Positions 1-8,875 are shown, numbered from the stretch's first letter. The stretch: DNA of 39,353 bases from Crocosphaera watsonii WH 8501 (GCF_000167195.1 NZ_AADV02000015.1:1-39353), one strand, 5' to 3'. Translations and numbers: made by a program. Notes: generated by a model not told the origin, from the sequence alone.

Positions 1-810
1 GAAATTGAGGATTTAATTAATACTTGGATCGCTGAGGCACACGATACAGAAATCGAAGTTATGCCCATAGAAACCGCTAAGGAAAAGGGTGCGATCGCTA
101 TGTTTGGTGAGAAATATGGGGCAGAAGTTCGGGTGATAGATGTACCTGGAGTTTCTATGGAATTGTGTGGAGGAACTCATGTTAGAAATACTGCCGAAAT
201 AGGTTTATTTAAAATTATGTCTGAAAGCGGTATTTCTTCAGGGGTGAGACGTATTGAAGCGGTGGCCGGCCCTGCTGTTTTAGAATATTTGAAAGTACGG
301 GAAACTGTGGTTAAGGATCTCTGCGATCGCTTTAAAATTAAACCCGAAGAAATTAGCGATCGCATAACTACTTTACAGTCTGAACTAAAAACCACCCAAA
401 AAGAATTAGAAGGGGTTAAACAAGAGTTAGCAATAGCAAAATCTGACCAATTATTAAACGAAGCTGAATCTATTGGTGAGTTTAAACTATTGGTTTCAGA
501 TATGGGAGAAATGGATGCTAAAGCCCTACAAACCGCAGCCGAAAGATTACAACAAAAACTAGGGGAAGGTGCAGTTATTTTAGGTTCTATTCCCTCAGAA
601 GGAAAGGTTAGCTTGGTAGCAGCTTTTAGTAAAAAAGTCAATAAAGAAAAGCAATTACAGGCCGGAAAATTTATCGGTCAAATTGCTAAAATATGCGGCG
701 GTGGGGGTGGTGGCCGTCCCAACTTAGCCCAGGCCGGAGGAAGAGATCCCAGTAAGTTATCTGAAGCTTTATCAACTGCTAAACAACAGCTAAAAGAAGG
801 CTTACAATAA
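1..810 (+). CDS. alaS: Alanyl-tRNA synthetase, C-terminal part (5' end outside window)
   Basis: AlaRS charges tRNA-Ala in the cytoplasm. The open frame runs in from base 1 without a start, so only the last 269 or so codons are present. The ATG at 61 is internal. Visible are the editing (SAD) domain with the zinc-ligand motif ELCGGTHV, a coiled-coil stretch around window residues 110-150 (many K/E/L), and the C-terminal DHHA1 domain ending in the glycine-rich [15 protein letters not shown] typical of AlaRS. The catalytic class II core lies upstream of the window. A strong inverted repeat follows the stop directly. Identification is certain from these motifs. Confidence 0.97.
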   Translation, partial: EIEDLINTWIAEAHDTEIEVMPIETAKEKGAIAMFGEKYGAEVRVIDVPGVSMELCGGTHVRNTAEIGLFKIMSESGISSGVRRIEAVAGPAVLEYLKVRETVVKDLCDRFKIKPEEISDRITTLQSELKTTQKELEGVKQELAIAKSDQLLNEAESIGEFKLLVSDMGEMDAKALQTAAERLQQKLGEGAVILGSIPSEGKVSLVAAFSKKVNKEKQLQAGKFIGQIAKICGGGGGGRPNLAQAGGRDPSKLSEALSTAKQQLKEGLQ

Positions 811-819
811 AGAACAGTA

Positions 820-840
820 AGGGTGGGCATGGCCCACCCT
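820..840. terminator. Hairpin between alaS and the small convergent gene
   Basis: Perfect 9-bp stem AGGGTGGGC (820-828) and GCCCACCCT (832-840) around a 3-base loop, ten bases after the alaS stop. There is no long T tract, only AAAATCC. It overlaps the stop codon of the convergent small gene, so it could end transcription from both sides. Confidence 0.6.
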
Positions 841-1066
841 AAAATCCAATTAAACAACCGATTAAATAACCTATTCCTATACCACTCAAACTAACACATG
901 AAAGGATGAAATATATATGATCTTTGCTAAAATTTTCTTCTATTAGTTTATTATCAGCCCACATCGCAACCCGCGTAGTAGTCAACATTATAGGAAATGC
1001 CACAAGATAAGCCAAAAACCCAACCTCAGTCGTCACAGCCCATGCCCAAACTCCAAACAATCTCAT
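839..1066 (-). CDS. Small two-helix membrane protein, unknown function
   Basis: 75 codons. The product has two hydrophobic segments, roughly residues 12-31 and 51-74, joined by a charged loop (ADNKLIEENFSKDH). The second helix is glycine-rich (GIGIGYLIGCLIGF). This looks like a genuine small inner- or thylakoid-membrane protein rather than a shadow, because no overlapping gene exists here and the hydrophobic pattern is regular. It converges with alaS, and its stop sits inside the hairpin at 820-840. I do not recognise the family and propose no function. Confidence 0.5.
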   Translation of the reverse strand: MRLFGVWAWAVTTEVGFLAYLVAFPIMLTTTRVAMWADNKLIEENFSKDHIYFILSCVSLSGIGIGYLIGCLIGF

Positions 1067-1142
1067 GATGCTAAGGTTTATTAAAACAGAATTTAACTGA
1101 GTGTTGGTAAAAGGATATTGAAAATATTCCTCATTTAACGAA

Positions 1143-1215
1143 GGGACTGGCCGGATTTGAACCGGCGACCTAGCGCTTAGGAGGCGCTTGCTCTATCCTG
1201 CTGAGCCACAGCCCC
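1143..1215 (-). tRNA. tRNA-Arg, anticodon CCU
   Basis: The minus strand folds as a complete 73-nt cloverleaf. The acceptor arm is GGGGCTG with CAGTCCC (one G-U pair), the D arm GCTC/GAGC, the anticodon stem AGCGC/GCGCT with loop CTCCTAA, and the T arm GCCGG-TTCAAAT-CCGGC. The anticodon CCT is at 1179-1181 (minus strand) and reads AGG (Arg). The 3' CCA is not encoded. No intron is seen. Confidence 0.96.
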
Positions 1216-1235
1216 ATTTACCACCCTTAATTATA

Positions 1236-1324
1236 GCAGTTTTCAATTGAGTGTATGAATTTTTCGGTTGAGTGAGTGTGGGAAGTATTGACGTTTTAAT
1301 GTTTAATGTATCAATGAAAACTGC
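1236..1324. mobile_element. Short MITE-like element with terminal inverted repeats
   Basis: The ends GCAGTTTTCAATTGA (from 1236) and TCAATGAAAACTGC (1311-1324) are inverted repeats of each other over about 14 bases with one indel. They enclose about 60 bases without coding potential. The flanks are AT-rich and contain TA on both sides. The layout is that of a miniature inverted-repeat element between the tRNA and the solute-binding protein gene. Family assignment would need other copies. Confidence 0.45.
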
Positions 1325-1347
1325 GGTTATATCTGAGTTTACAGTTA

Positions 1348-2640
1348 TCAGTTATTCAGACTATTCCAAGCATCAGCAGCGTCTTCTAATGCTTGTTCTA
1401 CTGTTTTTTGCTCTAACATAGCAGCTTGTAAATTTTCATAGATAATTTTTTGTAATTGGTTAATATTATCCTGGGGTGGTACTAATACTTGAGCATCTTT
1501 TAGTTGTTTAGCACTAACTGCGATCGCTTGTGATAATGGGGTTTTATCCGTTGAATTTTCCTGTTCATTAATATAGGTTTCAACTGCCTTTATGGTTGAG
1601 GGTAAGACACTGGCCTCTTTAGCAAATTTCAGTTGATTTTCCGTATTAGTCACAAATTTAGCAAACTCAATTGCTTCTTTGGGCTTCTTGGTACTTTTGG
1701 GAATTACTAAGTTCATAACTGCTACGTTTCTTTTCCCAGTTTCTCCTGTTATTTGAGGAGAAGCTGCGGAAACTTCGGCAATGCTAGGGGCATTTTTAAT
1801 AATTACTGGAAATGACTCTGCCCCGGTTGATAATAAAGCAATTTCTCCTGATTGATATAAGTCTATGGCGTGTCGATGTCCCTGGGTTAGAACTTCTGGG
1901 GGTAATAATTCTTGTTGATATAAATCCACCCAATAACGAAAGGCTTCTAATCCTTCTGGACTATTAAACGCTGCTTTTCCTTCACCATCTATTAGGTTAA
2001 CTCCCATTTGCACCAAAGACTCTAATACTTCCCCAGAATCTCCTGGAGCAAAGGTAAAAAACATAGCATATTTTCCTGTTTTTTCTTTTAATTTCGCAGC
2101 CACTTCCCGTAATTCTATAAAAGTTGTCGGCGCTGTTTCAATTCCAGCTTGTTTGAGTAATTCTTGATTATAAATAGTGATTTGTGTGGTTAAATACCAA
2201 GGAAAGCCAAAACTAATATTATTTACGGTTCCAGCTTCCCAAATATTGGTCAAATATGTTTCTTTTTCTTCAGAAGAAATATAATCAGTTTCCCCTAAAT
2301 TTAACCAAGCGTTACGACTAGCTAATTTAGAAGCAAAATTAGGATTGAGATTGACTACATCTGGGGAAGTATTAGCAGAAACTGCCGTCAAAATTTTGCT
2401 TTCCATAGCTGACCAAGGAACATCAACCCAGTTAATTTTAACCCCTTCATGTTTTTGTTCAAATTCCTCGATTAATTCCGTGAAATAAGGAGTAAATTTC
2501 GGCTGTAGCTGCATCGTCCAAAATTCTAATTCTTGGCCGGTAGTGGGAGCTTGTCCTCCATTACAACTTATCAAAAAACTTATGATTAAGCCTAATAACC
2601 CCCATAAAGTCCATTTACTCCAATCCATTAATTTATCCAT
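1348..2640 (-). CDS. Extracellular solute-binding lipoprotein of a sugar-type ABC importer
   Basis: 430 aa. The N-terminus has a hydrophobic signal segment ending in a lipobox (LISC, about residues 23-26), so the protein should be lipid-anchored on the periplasmic side of the inner membrane. The rest matches family 1 solute-binding proteins (MalE/UgpB type): an LEFWTMQL start of the mature domain, conserved regions such as SPDVVNLNPNFA and FPWYLTTQITIYN, and the late PKEAIEFAKFVTNTENQ segment. Such proteins hand sugars or sugar alcohols to an ABC permease. No permease of that class is next to it, and the neighbouring ATPase is of the LivG type, so the partner is elsewhere. The substrate cannot be named. 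Confidence 0.85.
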   Translation of the reverse strand: MDKLMDWSKWTLWGLLGLIISFLISCNGGQAPTTGQELEFWTMQLQPKFTPYFTELIEEFEQKHEGVKINWVDVPWSAMESKILTAVSANTSPDVVNLNPNFASKLASRNAWLNLGETDYISSEEKETYLTNIWEAGTVNNISFGFPWYLTTQITIYNQELLKQAGIETAPTTFIELREVAAKLKEKTGKYAMFFTFAPGDSGEVLESLVQMGVNLIDGEGKAAFNSPEGLEAFRYWVDLYQQELLPPEVLTQGHRHAIDLYQSGEIALLSTGAESFPVIIKNAPSIAEVSAASPQITGETGKRNVAVMNLVIPKSTKKPKEAIEFAKFVTNTENQLKFAKEASVLPSTIKAVETYINEQENSTDKTPLSQAIAVSAKQLKDAQVLVPPQDNINQLQKIIYENLQAAMLEQKTVEQALEDAADAWNSLNN

Positions 2641-2682
2641 TTTTTAATTATTAATAACGGTTTTAGTCTTATCTATCTTATC

Positions 2683-3453
2683 TTAATCTCCTAAATAAGC
2701 TTCGAGAACTTGGGCATTTTGTTGAATTTCCTCGGGAGTTCCATCAGCCAAGTTGGTTCCTTCAGCTAATACCCAAATATGATTACATAAAGACATAACC
2801 ACATCCATATTGTGTTCAATAATTAAAAAAGAAATCCCTTCTCTATTCCAAGTAATAATGTGTTCACAAATTTCTCCGATCAGAGTGGGATTGACCCCAG
2901 CGGCAGGTTCGTCTAGTAAAATGAGTTTGGGACGAGTCATCAAGGTTCTAGCCATTTCCAGGAGTTTACGCTGTCCCCCGGATAAAGCCCCGGCGTAATC
3001 GTGGCGTTTTTCAATTAATCCGACAGATTTTAAAATATCAAGAGCCTTTTCTTTATTTTCTCGTTCTTCTTGTTTAACCTGTCCTCGTTTTAACCAAAGT
3101 TGTAAAAAATTTTCCCCCGTCTGTTTTTGAGTAGCGAGTAACATATTTTCTAAGACGGTAAGACGAGATAACACCCTAGCTACTTGGAAAGTACGAATAC
3201 AGCCTTGTAGGGCTATTTTATGAGGGGATAAATGCTGAATAGGCTCCCCATCAAAAAGGACTTCCCCTCCATCGGGACGAATGAAATTGGACAAGAGGTT
3301 AAACAGAGTTGTTTTTCCAGCACCATTAGGGCCAATTAACCCAGTAATACTACCTTGTTGCACCTGTATATCAGCATTGTTGACAGCTTTTAAGCCACCA
3401 AAGCTTTTAGATAGCTGTTTAGCATCGAGAATAATTGAGGAAGAATCAGTCAT
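2683..3453 (-). CDS. LivG-type ABC transporter ATP-binding protein (branched-chain/neutral amino acid family)
   Basis: About 256 aa. The Walker A motif is GPNGAGKTT, the signature LSGGQRKLLEMART, the Walker B LILLDEPAAGVNP, and the switch histidine is in FLIIEHNMDVVM. The C-terminal tail VLAEGTNLADGTPEEIQ is typical of LivG/NatA/UrtD-like subunits that energise amino acid or urea import. I chose the ATG at 3453 (MTDSSS). A TTG 11 codons upstream is also in frame but gives an atypical N-terminus. A LivF partner and permeases are not adjacent. The 3' end lies 42 bases from the solute-binding gene on the same strand, but the two belong to different transporter classes. The TnpB element sits just upstream and may separate the gene from its promoter. 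Confidence 0.85.
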   Translation of the reverse strand: MTDSSSIILDAKQLSKSFGGLKAVNNADIQVQQGSITGLIGPNGAGKTTLFNLLSNFIRPDGGEVLFDGEPIQHLSPHKIALQGCIRTFQVARVLSRLTVLENMLLATQKQTGENFLQLWLKRGQVKQEERENKEKALDILKSVGLIEKRHDYAGALSGGQRKLLEMARTLMTRPKLILLDEPAAGVNPTLIGEICEHIITWNREGISFLIIEHNMDVVMSLCNHIWVLAEGTNLADGTPEEIQQNAQVLEAYLGD

Positions 3454-3513
3454 TGCTGCAATCAGAAATAATTTTTCAAACAACAAGGTTAAGTTTTACG
3501 ATTCCAAGATATC

Positions 3514-3640
3514 TTGACACTCCCTTCGCTCTTTCGCGAGGGATTCTTAGTTCACCGACTCGCCATCACCTAGCAGGATTTCTCCAACTAAGCCAGAGGG
3601 CAAATCTCCCCAAGCTTTAGATTCCGTATGCCCTACGGTA
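3514..3640 (-). ncRNA. Candidate omega (right-end) guide RNA of the TnpB element
   Basis: In TnpB elements the guide RNA scaffold is made from the 3' end of tnpB plus the right end, and the guide is the flanking DNA beyond it. Here the minus strand after the tnpB stop forms a stem TCCCTCGC / GCGAAGGGA with one bulge (3521-3543) and then GTGTCAAG. If the element ends near 3514, the guide would be the following host bases starting ATATCTTGG. RNA boundaries are inferred from the family, not seen. Confidence 0.35.
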
Positions 3641-4812
3641 CTTAATCCTCTCTTGAGGATGTTTATTGCTGCGTTAATGTCACGGTCTTCTACATATCCA
3701 CAATGGGGACAAATATGGGTTCTAGTTGATAGTGATTTTTTGACTTTTTCACCACAATTAGAACAATTTTGAGATGTATTATGGGGAGGGACAGCAACAG
3801 TTGCTTTCCCATATTTGACCCCAAAATATTCTAACCATTCTCTAAAAGTTGACCATGCAGCATCGTTAATTGATTTAGCTAGACGTTGATTTTTTACCAT
3901 GGCTTTAACATTCAAGTGCGGAATGCACCGCCGCTTTCCAGCTTGAATTAAATTCAAGCTGGGTCGGCGGTCTTCATAGGCTACCAAGTCGTTAGATTGG
4001 ATTACGCGCAATGCCTTTTCTTGAGCAAAACCTTTACGTTGCCTACTTACTCTTAAATGTTTTAGAGCATATCTCTTTCTAGCTTTCTTGTAGTTGCTTG
4101 AGTGTTTTTGACCTCTAACAAACTTTTTAGATTTACGTCTGTTTAAGCGATTCAAAGCCTTTTCTGCTTTACGGTAAAATTGAGGTATCTCTACTGTTTT
4201 TCCATCAGAATCAGCATAGAAATATTTAAGTCCTACATCAATCCCTGTGCAGTGTTTTGTTGGCTCTAATGGCTTTCTATACTCCCTAATATCTAAATTG
4301 ATACAAAATTGAACATAGTATCCATCAGCACGACGTACTAATCTAACTCGTTTAATTTGGTCAATGGGGTAAAAGTTCAAATCCCTTGTTCCTTTCAATT
4401 TAATCGTTCCAATACCTTTTTTGTCAGTAAAAGTTATCTTCTTTTTATCATCAGACAACTTCCAGCCCGACTGCTTATATTCAACAGAACGATTATTTTT
4501 TTGAAACTTAGGATAACCCTTTTTACCCTTAACCTTTTTCTTACAATTGTCATAGAAACGGCTAATAGCAGCCCATGCCCTTTCAGCAGATGCCTGTCTT
4601 GCTGTTGAGTTTAACTCTTTAGCAAAGATATATTCTTTAGCCAAGACTGCACAATATTTATTGAGAGCATATTTATCAATCTTATCCTCTTGACTAGCAT
4701 CCATCCAAAGTCTCAATGCTTTGTTTCGGATGAATTGTACAGTTTTAATAGCTTCATCGATGGCATTCTGCTGGTATTGTTGAGCTATTGCTTTCATTTC
4801 TAAGACAATCAT
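3547..4812 (-). CDS. tnpB: TnpB family RNA-guided nuclease (OrfB)
   Basis: 421 aa, the full family length. The N-terminus has the family pattern IDEAIKTVQFIRNKALRLWM. The RuvC-like catalytic acids are visible: D in GIDVGLKY, E in LVAYEDRRPSLN and D in EDRDINAA. The C-terminal zinc finger CSNCG...CPHCG lies between the second and third acids. No frameshift or stop is seen, so the nuclease could be active. TnpB cuts DNA at sites matched by its omega RNA beside a short TAM and helps to retain the element. The gene lies between livG-like and the ABC1 gene, on the same strand as the former. Confidence 0.9.
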   Translation of the reverse strand: MIVLEMKAIAQQYQQNAIDEAIKTVQFIRNKALRLWMDASQEDKIDKYALNKYCAVLAKEYIFAKELNSTARQASAERAWAAISRFYDNCKKKVKGKKGYPKFQKNNRSVEYKQSGWKLSDDKKKITFTDKKGIGTIKLKGTRDLNFYPIDQIKRVRLVRRADGYYVQFCINLDIREYRKPLEPTKHCTGIDVGLKYFYADSDGKTVEIPQFYRKAEKALNRLNRRKSKKFVRGQKHSSNYKKARKRYALKHLRVSRQRKGFAQEKALRVIQSNDLVAYEDRRPSLNLIQAGKRRCIPHLNVKAMVKNQRLAKSINDAAWSTFREWLEYFGVKYGKATVAVPPHNTSQNCSNCGEKVKKSLSTRTHICPHCGYVEDRDINAAINILKRGLSTVGHTESKAWGDLPSGLVGEILLGDGESVN

Positions 4813-4843
4813 AGCTTATCGACCTTGACCAACTATATTGTTA

Positions 4844-4860
4844 TGCCAACCATTTTGGCA
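4844..4860. repeat. Left-end hairpin of the TnpB element
   Basis: TGCCAA (4844-4849), a 5-base loop and TTGGCA (4855-4860), about 30 bases upstream of the tnpB start. Subterminal hairpins of this size are the recognition structures of IS200/IS605 ends. Confidence 0.45.
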
Positions 4861-5150
4861 CAAGATGTCAAATATGTATAGATGCTACGCAGTTAATATA
4901 TTTGTCCGATTTTCATCCCTTCGATGAAATCGAGGGTCGAGGGTCCGACATTTTAGGATAAAGGGTTCAAGGAAAGGTTATTTACGGATACGATTTTGAT
5001 TTTTATATGATGAGATGAAAAATAGCAAAGATTCTGATATCAATCCCACCGTTAACTACCAGGGCAGCAAAAGATTAATTACAAAATGAACAAAATTTGT
5101 TACAATAATTTACAAAAGGATATATTTTACTGAGCTTAACAATTATCTTT
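4861..5150. other. Gene-free stretch upstream of the ABC1 gene
   Basis: AT-rich DNA without ORFs. It holds a small stem-loop TTTCATC/GATGAAA (4911-4929), a tandem CGAGGGT repeat just after it, and the run TTGTTACAATAATTTAC around 5097-5113. The TACAAT in that run could serve as a -10 box for the ABC1 gene. No strong ribosome-binding site precedes the ATG at 5151. Confidence 0.4.
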
Positions 5151-7145
5151 ATGTCTCAATCAACCCTTGGCCCAGATACCCCTACGGCTGACACCATCAC
5201 TATCGATGTACAACCCCGTCACATTCCCCGGGGACACAGCGAAGACTTGGGGCCTATTAATGATATGTCTCCCGAAAGTTGGCAGTATAGTCCCGAAACC
5301 ATCAACGACTACTATCGCAAACGTCTTCTCCAGGTGATTCGTCGTCTCATCAATGTCTTCCTGTTATTTGCTAGTTTCGCATTGGGCTTATGGTGGGATA
5401 AGATTAGAGGGAAAAACCCCAAAGAAGAAAGAAAACGGGCGATTCATCTACGGGAAATGCTCACAGAGTTGGGACCAACTTATATTAAAGTGGGACAAGC
5501 TTTATCCACGAGACCAGATTTAGTTCCTCCTGTTTATTTAGATGAATTAACTACATTACAAGATCAATTACCTTCTTTTCCCAATGAAGTTGCTTATAGT
5601 TTTATTGAAGAGGAATTAGGTCAAAAGCCTCAAAACATTTATGCAGAATTATCAGATAAACCCATTGCTGCTGCTTCTTTGGGTCAAGTCTATAAGGGGA
5701 AATTAAAAACAGGGGAAAAAGTTGCCGTTAAAGTTCAGCGTCCCGATTTAATTAAACGAATTACTTTAGATATTTATATTTTGCGTAACCTCTCCACTTG
5801 GGCGCAAAAAACCTTTACTTTCCTTCGTTCAGATTTAGTCGCCATTACCGATGAGTTAGCGGGGCGTATTTTTGAAGAAATTAATTATATTCAAGAGGGA
5901 AAGAATGCAGAAGAATTTGCTAAATTTTATGGTCATTTATCAGAGATATATGTCCCTAAAATTTATTGGGAATACACGGGTAGAAGAGTCCTAACAATGG
6001 AGTGGGTTGAGGGTACCAAGTTAACTAATATTCAAGAAATTCAAGCACAAGGAATTGAAGCTACACACCTAGTAGAAGTTGGGGTAAACTGTTCCTTACG
6101 TCAACTATTGGAACATGGCTTTTTCCATGCTGATCCCCATCCAGGTAACTTATTGGCCATGAAAGATGGACGCTTAGCTTATCTCGATTTTGGCATGATG
6201 AGCCGAATAAAACCTTATCAGAGATATGGCTTAATCGAGGCAGTTGTCCATTTAGTAAATCGAGATTTTGATGCTTTGGCTTATGACTACGTTAAATTAG
6301 ACTTTTTAAAACCTGAAACCGATTTAACCCCCATTGTTCCGGCATTAACAGAAGTATTTGGCAATGCTTTGGGTTCTAGTGTTGCGGAACTAAACTTTAA
6401 AAGTATTACGGATCAAATGTCGGAAATGATGTACGAATTTCCTTTTAAAGTTCCGGCTTATTATGCTTTAATTCTACGCTCAATGGTAACCTTAGAGGGA
6501 ATTGCCATCGGCATTGATCCTGAATTCAAAGTTTTGAGTAAAGCCTATCCTTATGTAGCAAAACGGTTGCTAACCGATCCTTCTCCAGAATTACGGGCTT
6601 CTTTAAAAGATTTATTATTTAAAGAAGGAGGTTTTCGTTGGAATCGCTTAGAGAATTTGATGAGAAATGCTAAAGATTCCCAAGATTATGATATCGATAA
6701 AGTGGTGGATCAAGCGGCGGATTTTCTCTTCTCTGCAAGAGGAGAATTTATAAGAGAAAGGTTAGTCAATGAAATTACTAATGCTTTAGATATGTTTAGC
6801 CGTCGTACCTGGTTTAATATGTCTAGTATGGTACGAGAACAAGTGGGATTAGCTGTTCAAGAAACTCCTCAAGATTTACAGGGTAATAGTGAAAGTTTTG
6901 AACATTTGCAAAATATTTTGCAAATTCTTCAAAATACCCCTGGTTTTGACCCAATGAAGGTGGTTCCTTTAATCATGAAACTGTTAGGAAAACCCGAAAC
7001 TCAACAAATGGGGCATAAAATTGCTGAAGGATTAGTACAGAAATTAGTTACCCGTTTAGTTCGCAATTTACTTCTGGAAATTGATCGACCATCAGATAAT
7101 AATTTGGGGACGATTAACACCCAGAAATCTCTCCCTGCCGCTTAA
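5151..7145 (+). CDS. ABC1/ADCK/UbiB family kinase-like protein
   Basis: 664 aa. The protein has the hallmarks of the atypical ABC1 kinases. These are the KxGQ motif (YIKVGQALSTRPDLVPP), the alanine-rich loop that replaces the kinase P-loop (PIAAASLGQVYKG), the ion-pair lysine in VAVKVQRP, the helix E in FEEINYIQEGKNAEEF, the catalytic loop HADPHPGN and the metal-binding DFG (YLDFGMM). Cyanobacteria and chloroplasts hold several paralogues, linked to prenylquinone metabolism and plastoglobule or thylakoid lipids. A short hydrophobic stretch near residue 60-75 (VFLLFASFALGLWW) may touch the membrane. It appears to be a single-gene transcription unit: a palindromic repeat follows and the next gene is on the other strand. 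The particular quinone or lipid substrate cannot be read from sequence. Confidence 0.92.
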   Translation: MSQSTLGPDTPTADTITIDVQPRHIPRGHSEDLGPINDMSPESWQYSPETINDYYRKRLLQVIRRLINVFLLFASFALGLWWDKIRGKNPKEERKRAIHLREMLTELGPTYIKVGQALSTRPDLVPPVYLDELTTLQDQLPSFPNEVAYSFIEEELGQKPQNIYAELSDKPIAAASLGQVYKGKLKTGEKVAVKVQRPDLIKRITLDIYILRNLSTWAQKTFTFLRSDLVAITDELAGRIFEEINYIQEGKNAEEFAKFYGHLSEIYVPKIYWEYTGRRVLTMEWVEGTKLTNIQEIQAQGIEATHLVEVGVNCSLRQLLEHGFFHADPHPGNLLAMKDGRLAYLDFGMMSRIKPYQRYGLIEAVVHLVNRDFDALAYDYVKLDFLKPETDLTPIVPALTEVFGNALGSSVAELNFKSITDQMSEMMYEFPFKVPAYYALILRSMVTLEGIAIGIDPEFKVLSKAYPYVAKRLLTDPSPELRASLKDLLFKEGGFRWNRLENLMRNAKDSQDYDIDKVVDQAADFLFSARGEFIRERLVNEITNALDMFSRRTWFNMSSMVREQVGLAVQETPQDLQGNSESFEHLQNILQILQNTPGFDPMKVVPLIMKLLGKPETQQMGHKIAEGLVQKLVTRLVRNLLLEIDRPSDNNLGTINTQKSLPAA

Positions 7146-7193
7146 GATTAATTTTTGAAAGCGATCGCTAATAATAACTATTATCACTTTCCG

Positions 7194-7233
7194 TAGGGGT
7201 CAACGCTGAGCGCAGTCGAAGCGTTGACCCCTA
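7194..7233. repeat. Palindromic repeat (GTAGGGGTCAACGC type) behind the ABC1 gene
   Basis: Perfect 13-bp arms TAGGGGTCAACGC (7194-7206) and its complement (7221-7233) around a 14-base loop. A related palindrome lies at 34634-34663 and a diverged one around 18973-19014. This looks like a dispersed intergenic repeat family that may double as a terminator. Confidence 0.6.
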
Positions 7234-7329
7234 TAATATATAGAGTTTGTTATAGTCAAGACATATAACTCTGCCATGAACAAGCAAACTCCTTGAGTAA
7301 ATATTTATGGTACTTTTTTCAGTTATTAA

Positions 7330-7659
7330 TTAGGGTAAAAATCGGTCTAAAGCTGACTTTAACTCTTGTAATTCCTCTTCAATATTTCCTTCTTGAGCAG
7401 CACGGGCAACACACTCATTCAAATGTTCGTCTAAAATAAGACGGGACACCCTATCAATGGCTCCTCTAACCGCAGCTAATTGGATTAAAACTTCGGGACA
7501 GGGGCGACTCTCCGAAACCATTGTTTTGACCCCTCTAATATGTCCCTCTATGCGAGAAAGACGGTTAATAATCTGCTTTAAAGACGTTTCACTGTGAACA
7601 TGATTGTGACCATGATCATGGTGGTGTTCAGATGTAGCTTTTACCTTACTTTGAGTCAA
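7330..7659 (-). CDS. inrS: InrS-like nickel-sensing repressor (CsoR/RcnR family)
   Basis: 109 aa, all-helical CsoR/RcnR/FrmR family (SRIEGHIRGVKTMV core). The N-terminus is rich in histidine (EHHHDHGHNHVH). The metal ligands fall at His22, Cys54, His79 and Cys83, each one residue on from the His21/Cys53/His78/Cys82 set known for Synechocystis InrS, which derepresses the nickel exporter nrsD when nickel binds. This is why I prefer InrS over CsoR (copper) or FrmR (formaldehyde). No exporter gene adjoins it, so its target lies elsewhere or the gene regulates itself. It is flanked by unrelated genes. Confidence 0.85.
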   Translation of the reverse strand: MTQSKVKATSEHHHDHGHNHVHSETSLKQIINRLSRIEGHIRGVKTMVSESRPCPEVLIQLAAVRGAIDRVSRLILDEHLNECVARAAQEGNIEEELQELKSALDRFLP

Positions 7660-7766
7660 TGGTTTACATTCAACCTCGATTTTTACAAAAACAATCCTTA
7701 GACGCTATTTAACTAGGCTTTCTAGATCAAAAAACCAAATGATCCCATTATGACACAATTGAAAAT

Positions 7767-8264
7767 TTAATTGATCAAGTCATCAAGGCTCATGGTTTCG
7801 TAACGTTCAAAAGGTTGGCGAATCCAAGGATTATCTGCTAGATATTCCACATGATAATCCGGTTGAAACTGGGAACAACTTTTATACCAGATAACAGCAG
7901 TCCTAAGTTCTTCAATCGGGGAAGCATAATCTTTTAACCATCGACTTACTGTCTGTAAGCTAACCCCAGAATCAACCAGATCATCCACCAATAAAATACG
8001 ATCTCCTAACTTATCATTCCTCATAGCTAAATGTTGACCAATTTTTATTTCTTCGCGAGAACGTTTATCTTCTCCCCCGTAGGATGCAGCGGCCACGATC
8101 GCTAAAGGAAGATCATAAAGACGACTGAGAATATCTCCCACCCGTAAACCCCCTTTAGCAATACAAACAATTTGGTTAAATTGCCATTGAGATTGATAAA
8201 TTTTTACCGCTAAAGTCTCAATATGACGATGATAATCTTCCCAGGAAACGGATAAATCTACCAT
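7767..8264 (-). CDS. Phosphoribosyltransferase (xanthine/hypoxanthine PRTase-like)
   Basis: About 165 aa. The PRPP-binding signature RILLVDDLVDSGVSL (acidic pair followed by DSG) and the upstream KGGLRVGDILSR loop place it in the type I phosphoribosyltransferases, closest in layout to short Gpt-like purine salvage enzymes. I start it at the ATG at 8264 (MVDLSVSW). An in-frame ATG at 8276 and a TTG at 8282 give short extra N-termini that reach into an AATTGTTAATT repeat. It lies 59 bases downstream of ribH on the same strand, so co-transcription is possible. The exact base used cannot be told. Confidence 0.8.
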   Translation of the reverse strand: MVDLSVSWEDYHRHIETLAVKIYQSQWQFNQIVCIAKGGLRVGDILSRLYDLPLAIVAAASYGGEDKRSREEIKIGQHLAMRNDKLGDRILLVDDLVDSGVSLQTVSRWLKDYASPIEELRTAVIWYKSCSQFQPDYHVEYLADNPWIRQPFERYETMSLDDLIN

Positions 8265-8323
8265 AAAATTACCCATTAACAATTATTAATTGTTAATTGT
8301 ACATCGTCTTAGGTTGGGGTACT

Positions 8324-8875
8324 TCACTCTGAAAGCATGGGGTTCTTTAACTGAGACACAGGCAAGGCCGCTTGAGCGTTATTAGCGGGAAGTTCACCCC
8401 GAAGTTGACCGATTAAACTAGCCATTTCTAGGGCATTTAAGGCATAATTCCAGCCCAAATTACTCTTAATACCAGCCCTTTCTAACGCTTGCTGCATGGT
8501 ATCTGTGGTTAAAATGCCGAACACCACTGGGGTTCCTGTCTGAAAAGCAGCTGCTGCCACCCCTTTAGCCACTTCTGCCGCGACGTAGTCAAAATGAGGG
8601 GTGTTACCGCGAATAATTGCCCCCAAACAGATAATAGCGTCATAATTTCCCGATAAGGCTAATTGACGGGACACTAAAGGAACTTCAAAACTACCAGGAA
8701 CCCACACATAGTCCACTTGGGTTCCGTGGGGGTTAACATCAATTCCGTGACGCTTTAAACAGTCTTGGCACCCTGATAAAAGTTTGTCCGTCACTAGATC
8801 ATTAAAACGACCAATAACTATGGCAAAACGCAAAGCAGACGAATCTTGGGCAAAGGTTCCCTCAAAAATGGTCAT
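8324..8875 (-). CDS. ribH: 6,7-dimethyl-8-ribityllumazine synthase (riboflavin biosynthesis)
   Basis: 183 aa. RibH condenses 5-amino-6-ribitylaminouracil with 3,4-dihydroxy-2-butanone 4-phosphate in the penultimate step to riboflavin, usually as a 60-subunit shell or pentamer. Diagnostic are [17 protein letters not shown], the VPGSFEVPL substrate loop, [15 protein letters not shown] with the catalytic His (the H of TPHFDYV), and [17 protein letters not shown]. The C-terminus carries about 15-20 extra residues (after IGQLRGEL) beyond the usual end. The 40-codon ORF at 8946-9068 lies directly upstream on the same strand. Confidence 0.96.
   Translation of the reverse strand: MTIFEGTFAQDSSALRFAIVIGRFNDLVTDKLLSGCQDCLKRHGIDVNPHGTQVDYVWVPGSFEVPLVSRQLALSGNYDAIICLGAIIRGNTPHFDYVAAEVAKGVAAAAFQTGTPVVFGILTTDTMQQALERAGIKSNLGWNYALNALEMASLIGQLRGELPANNAQAALPVSQLKNPMLSE

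Larger units (their letters stand above)
3514..4870 (-). mobile_element. IS200/IS605-superfamily TnpB-only element (IS1341 type)
   Basis: A single tnpB-like gene without a Y1 tnpA, bounded by short hairpins of the kind these single-strand transposons use. The hairpin at 4844-4860 lies upstream of the gene and the one at 3521-3543 downstream. The minus strand reads GGGAGTGTCAAG at the right end, a common terminus of cyanobacterial elements of this type. Upstream of the left hairpin the minus strand has TTGAC, a candidate target/TAM. No target duplication is expected for this family, so the exact borders are approximate. Confidence 0.6.

Noticed and set aside
177-641. 154-codon minus-strand ORF inside alaS
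   Set aside because: Fully overlaps the AlaRS frame and has no family resemblance.
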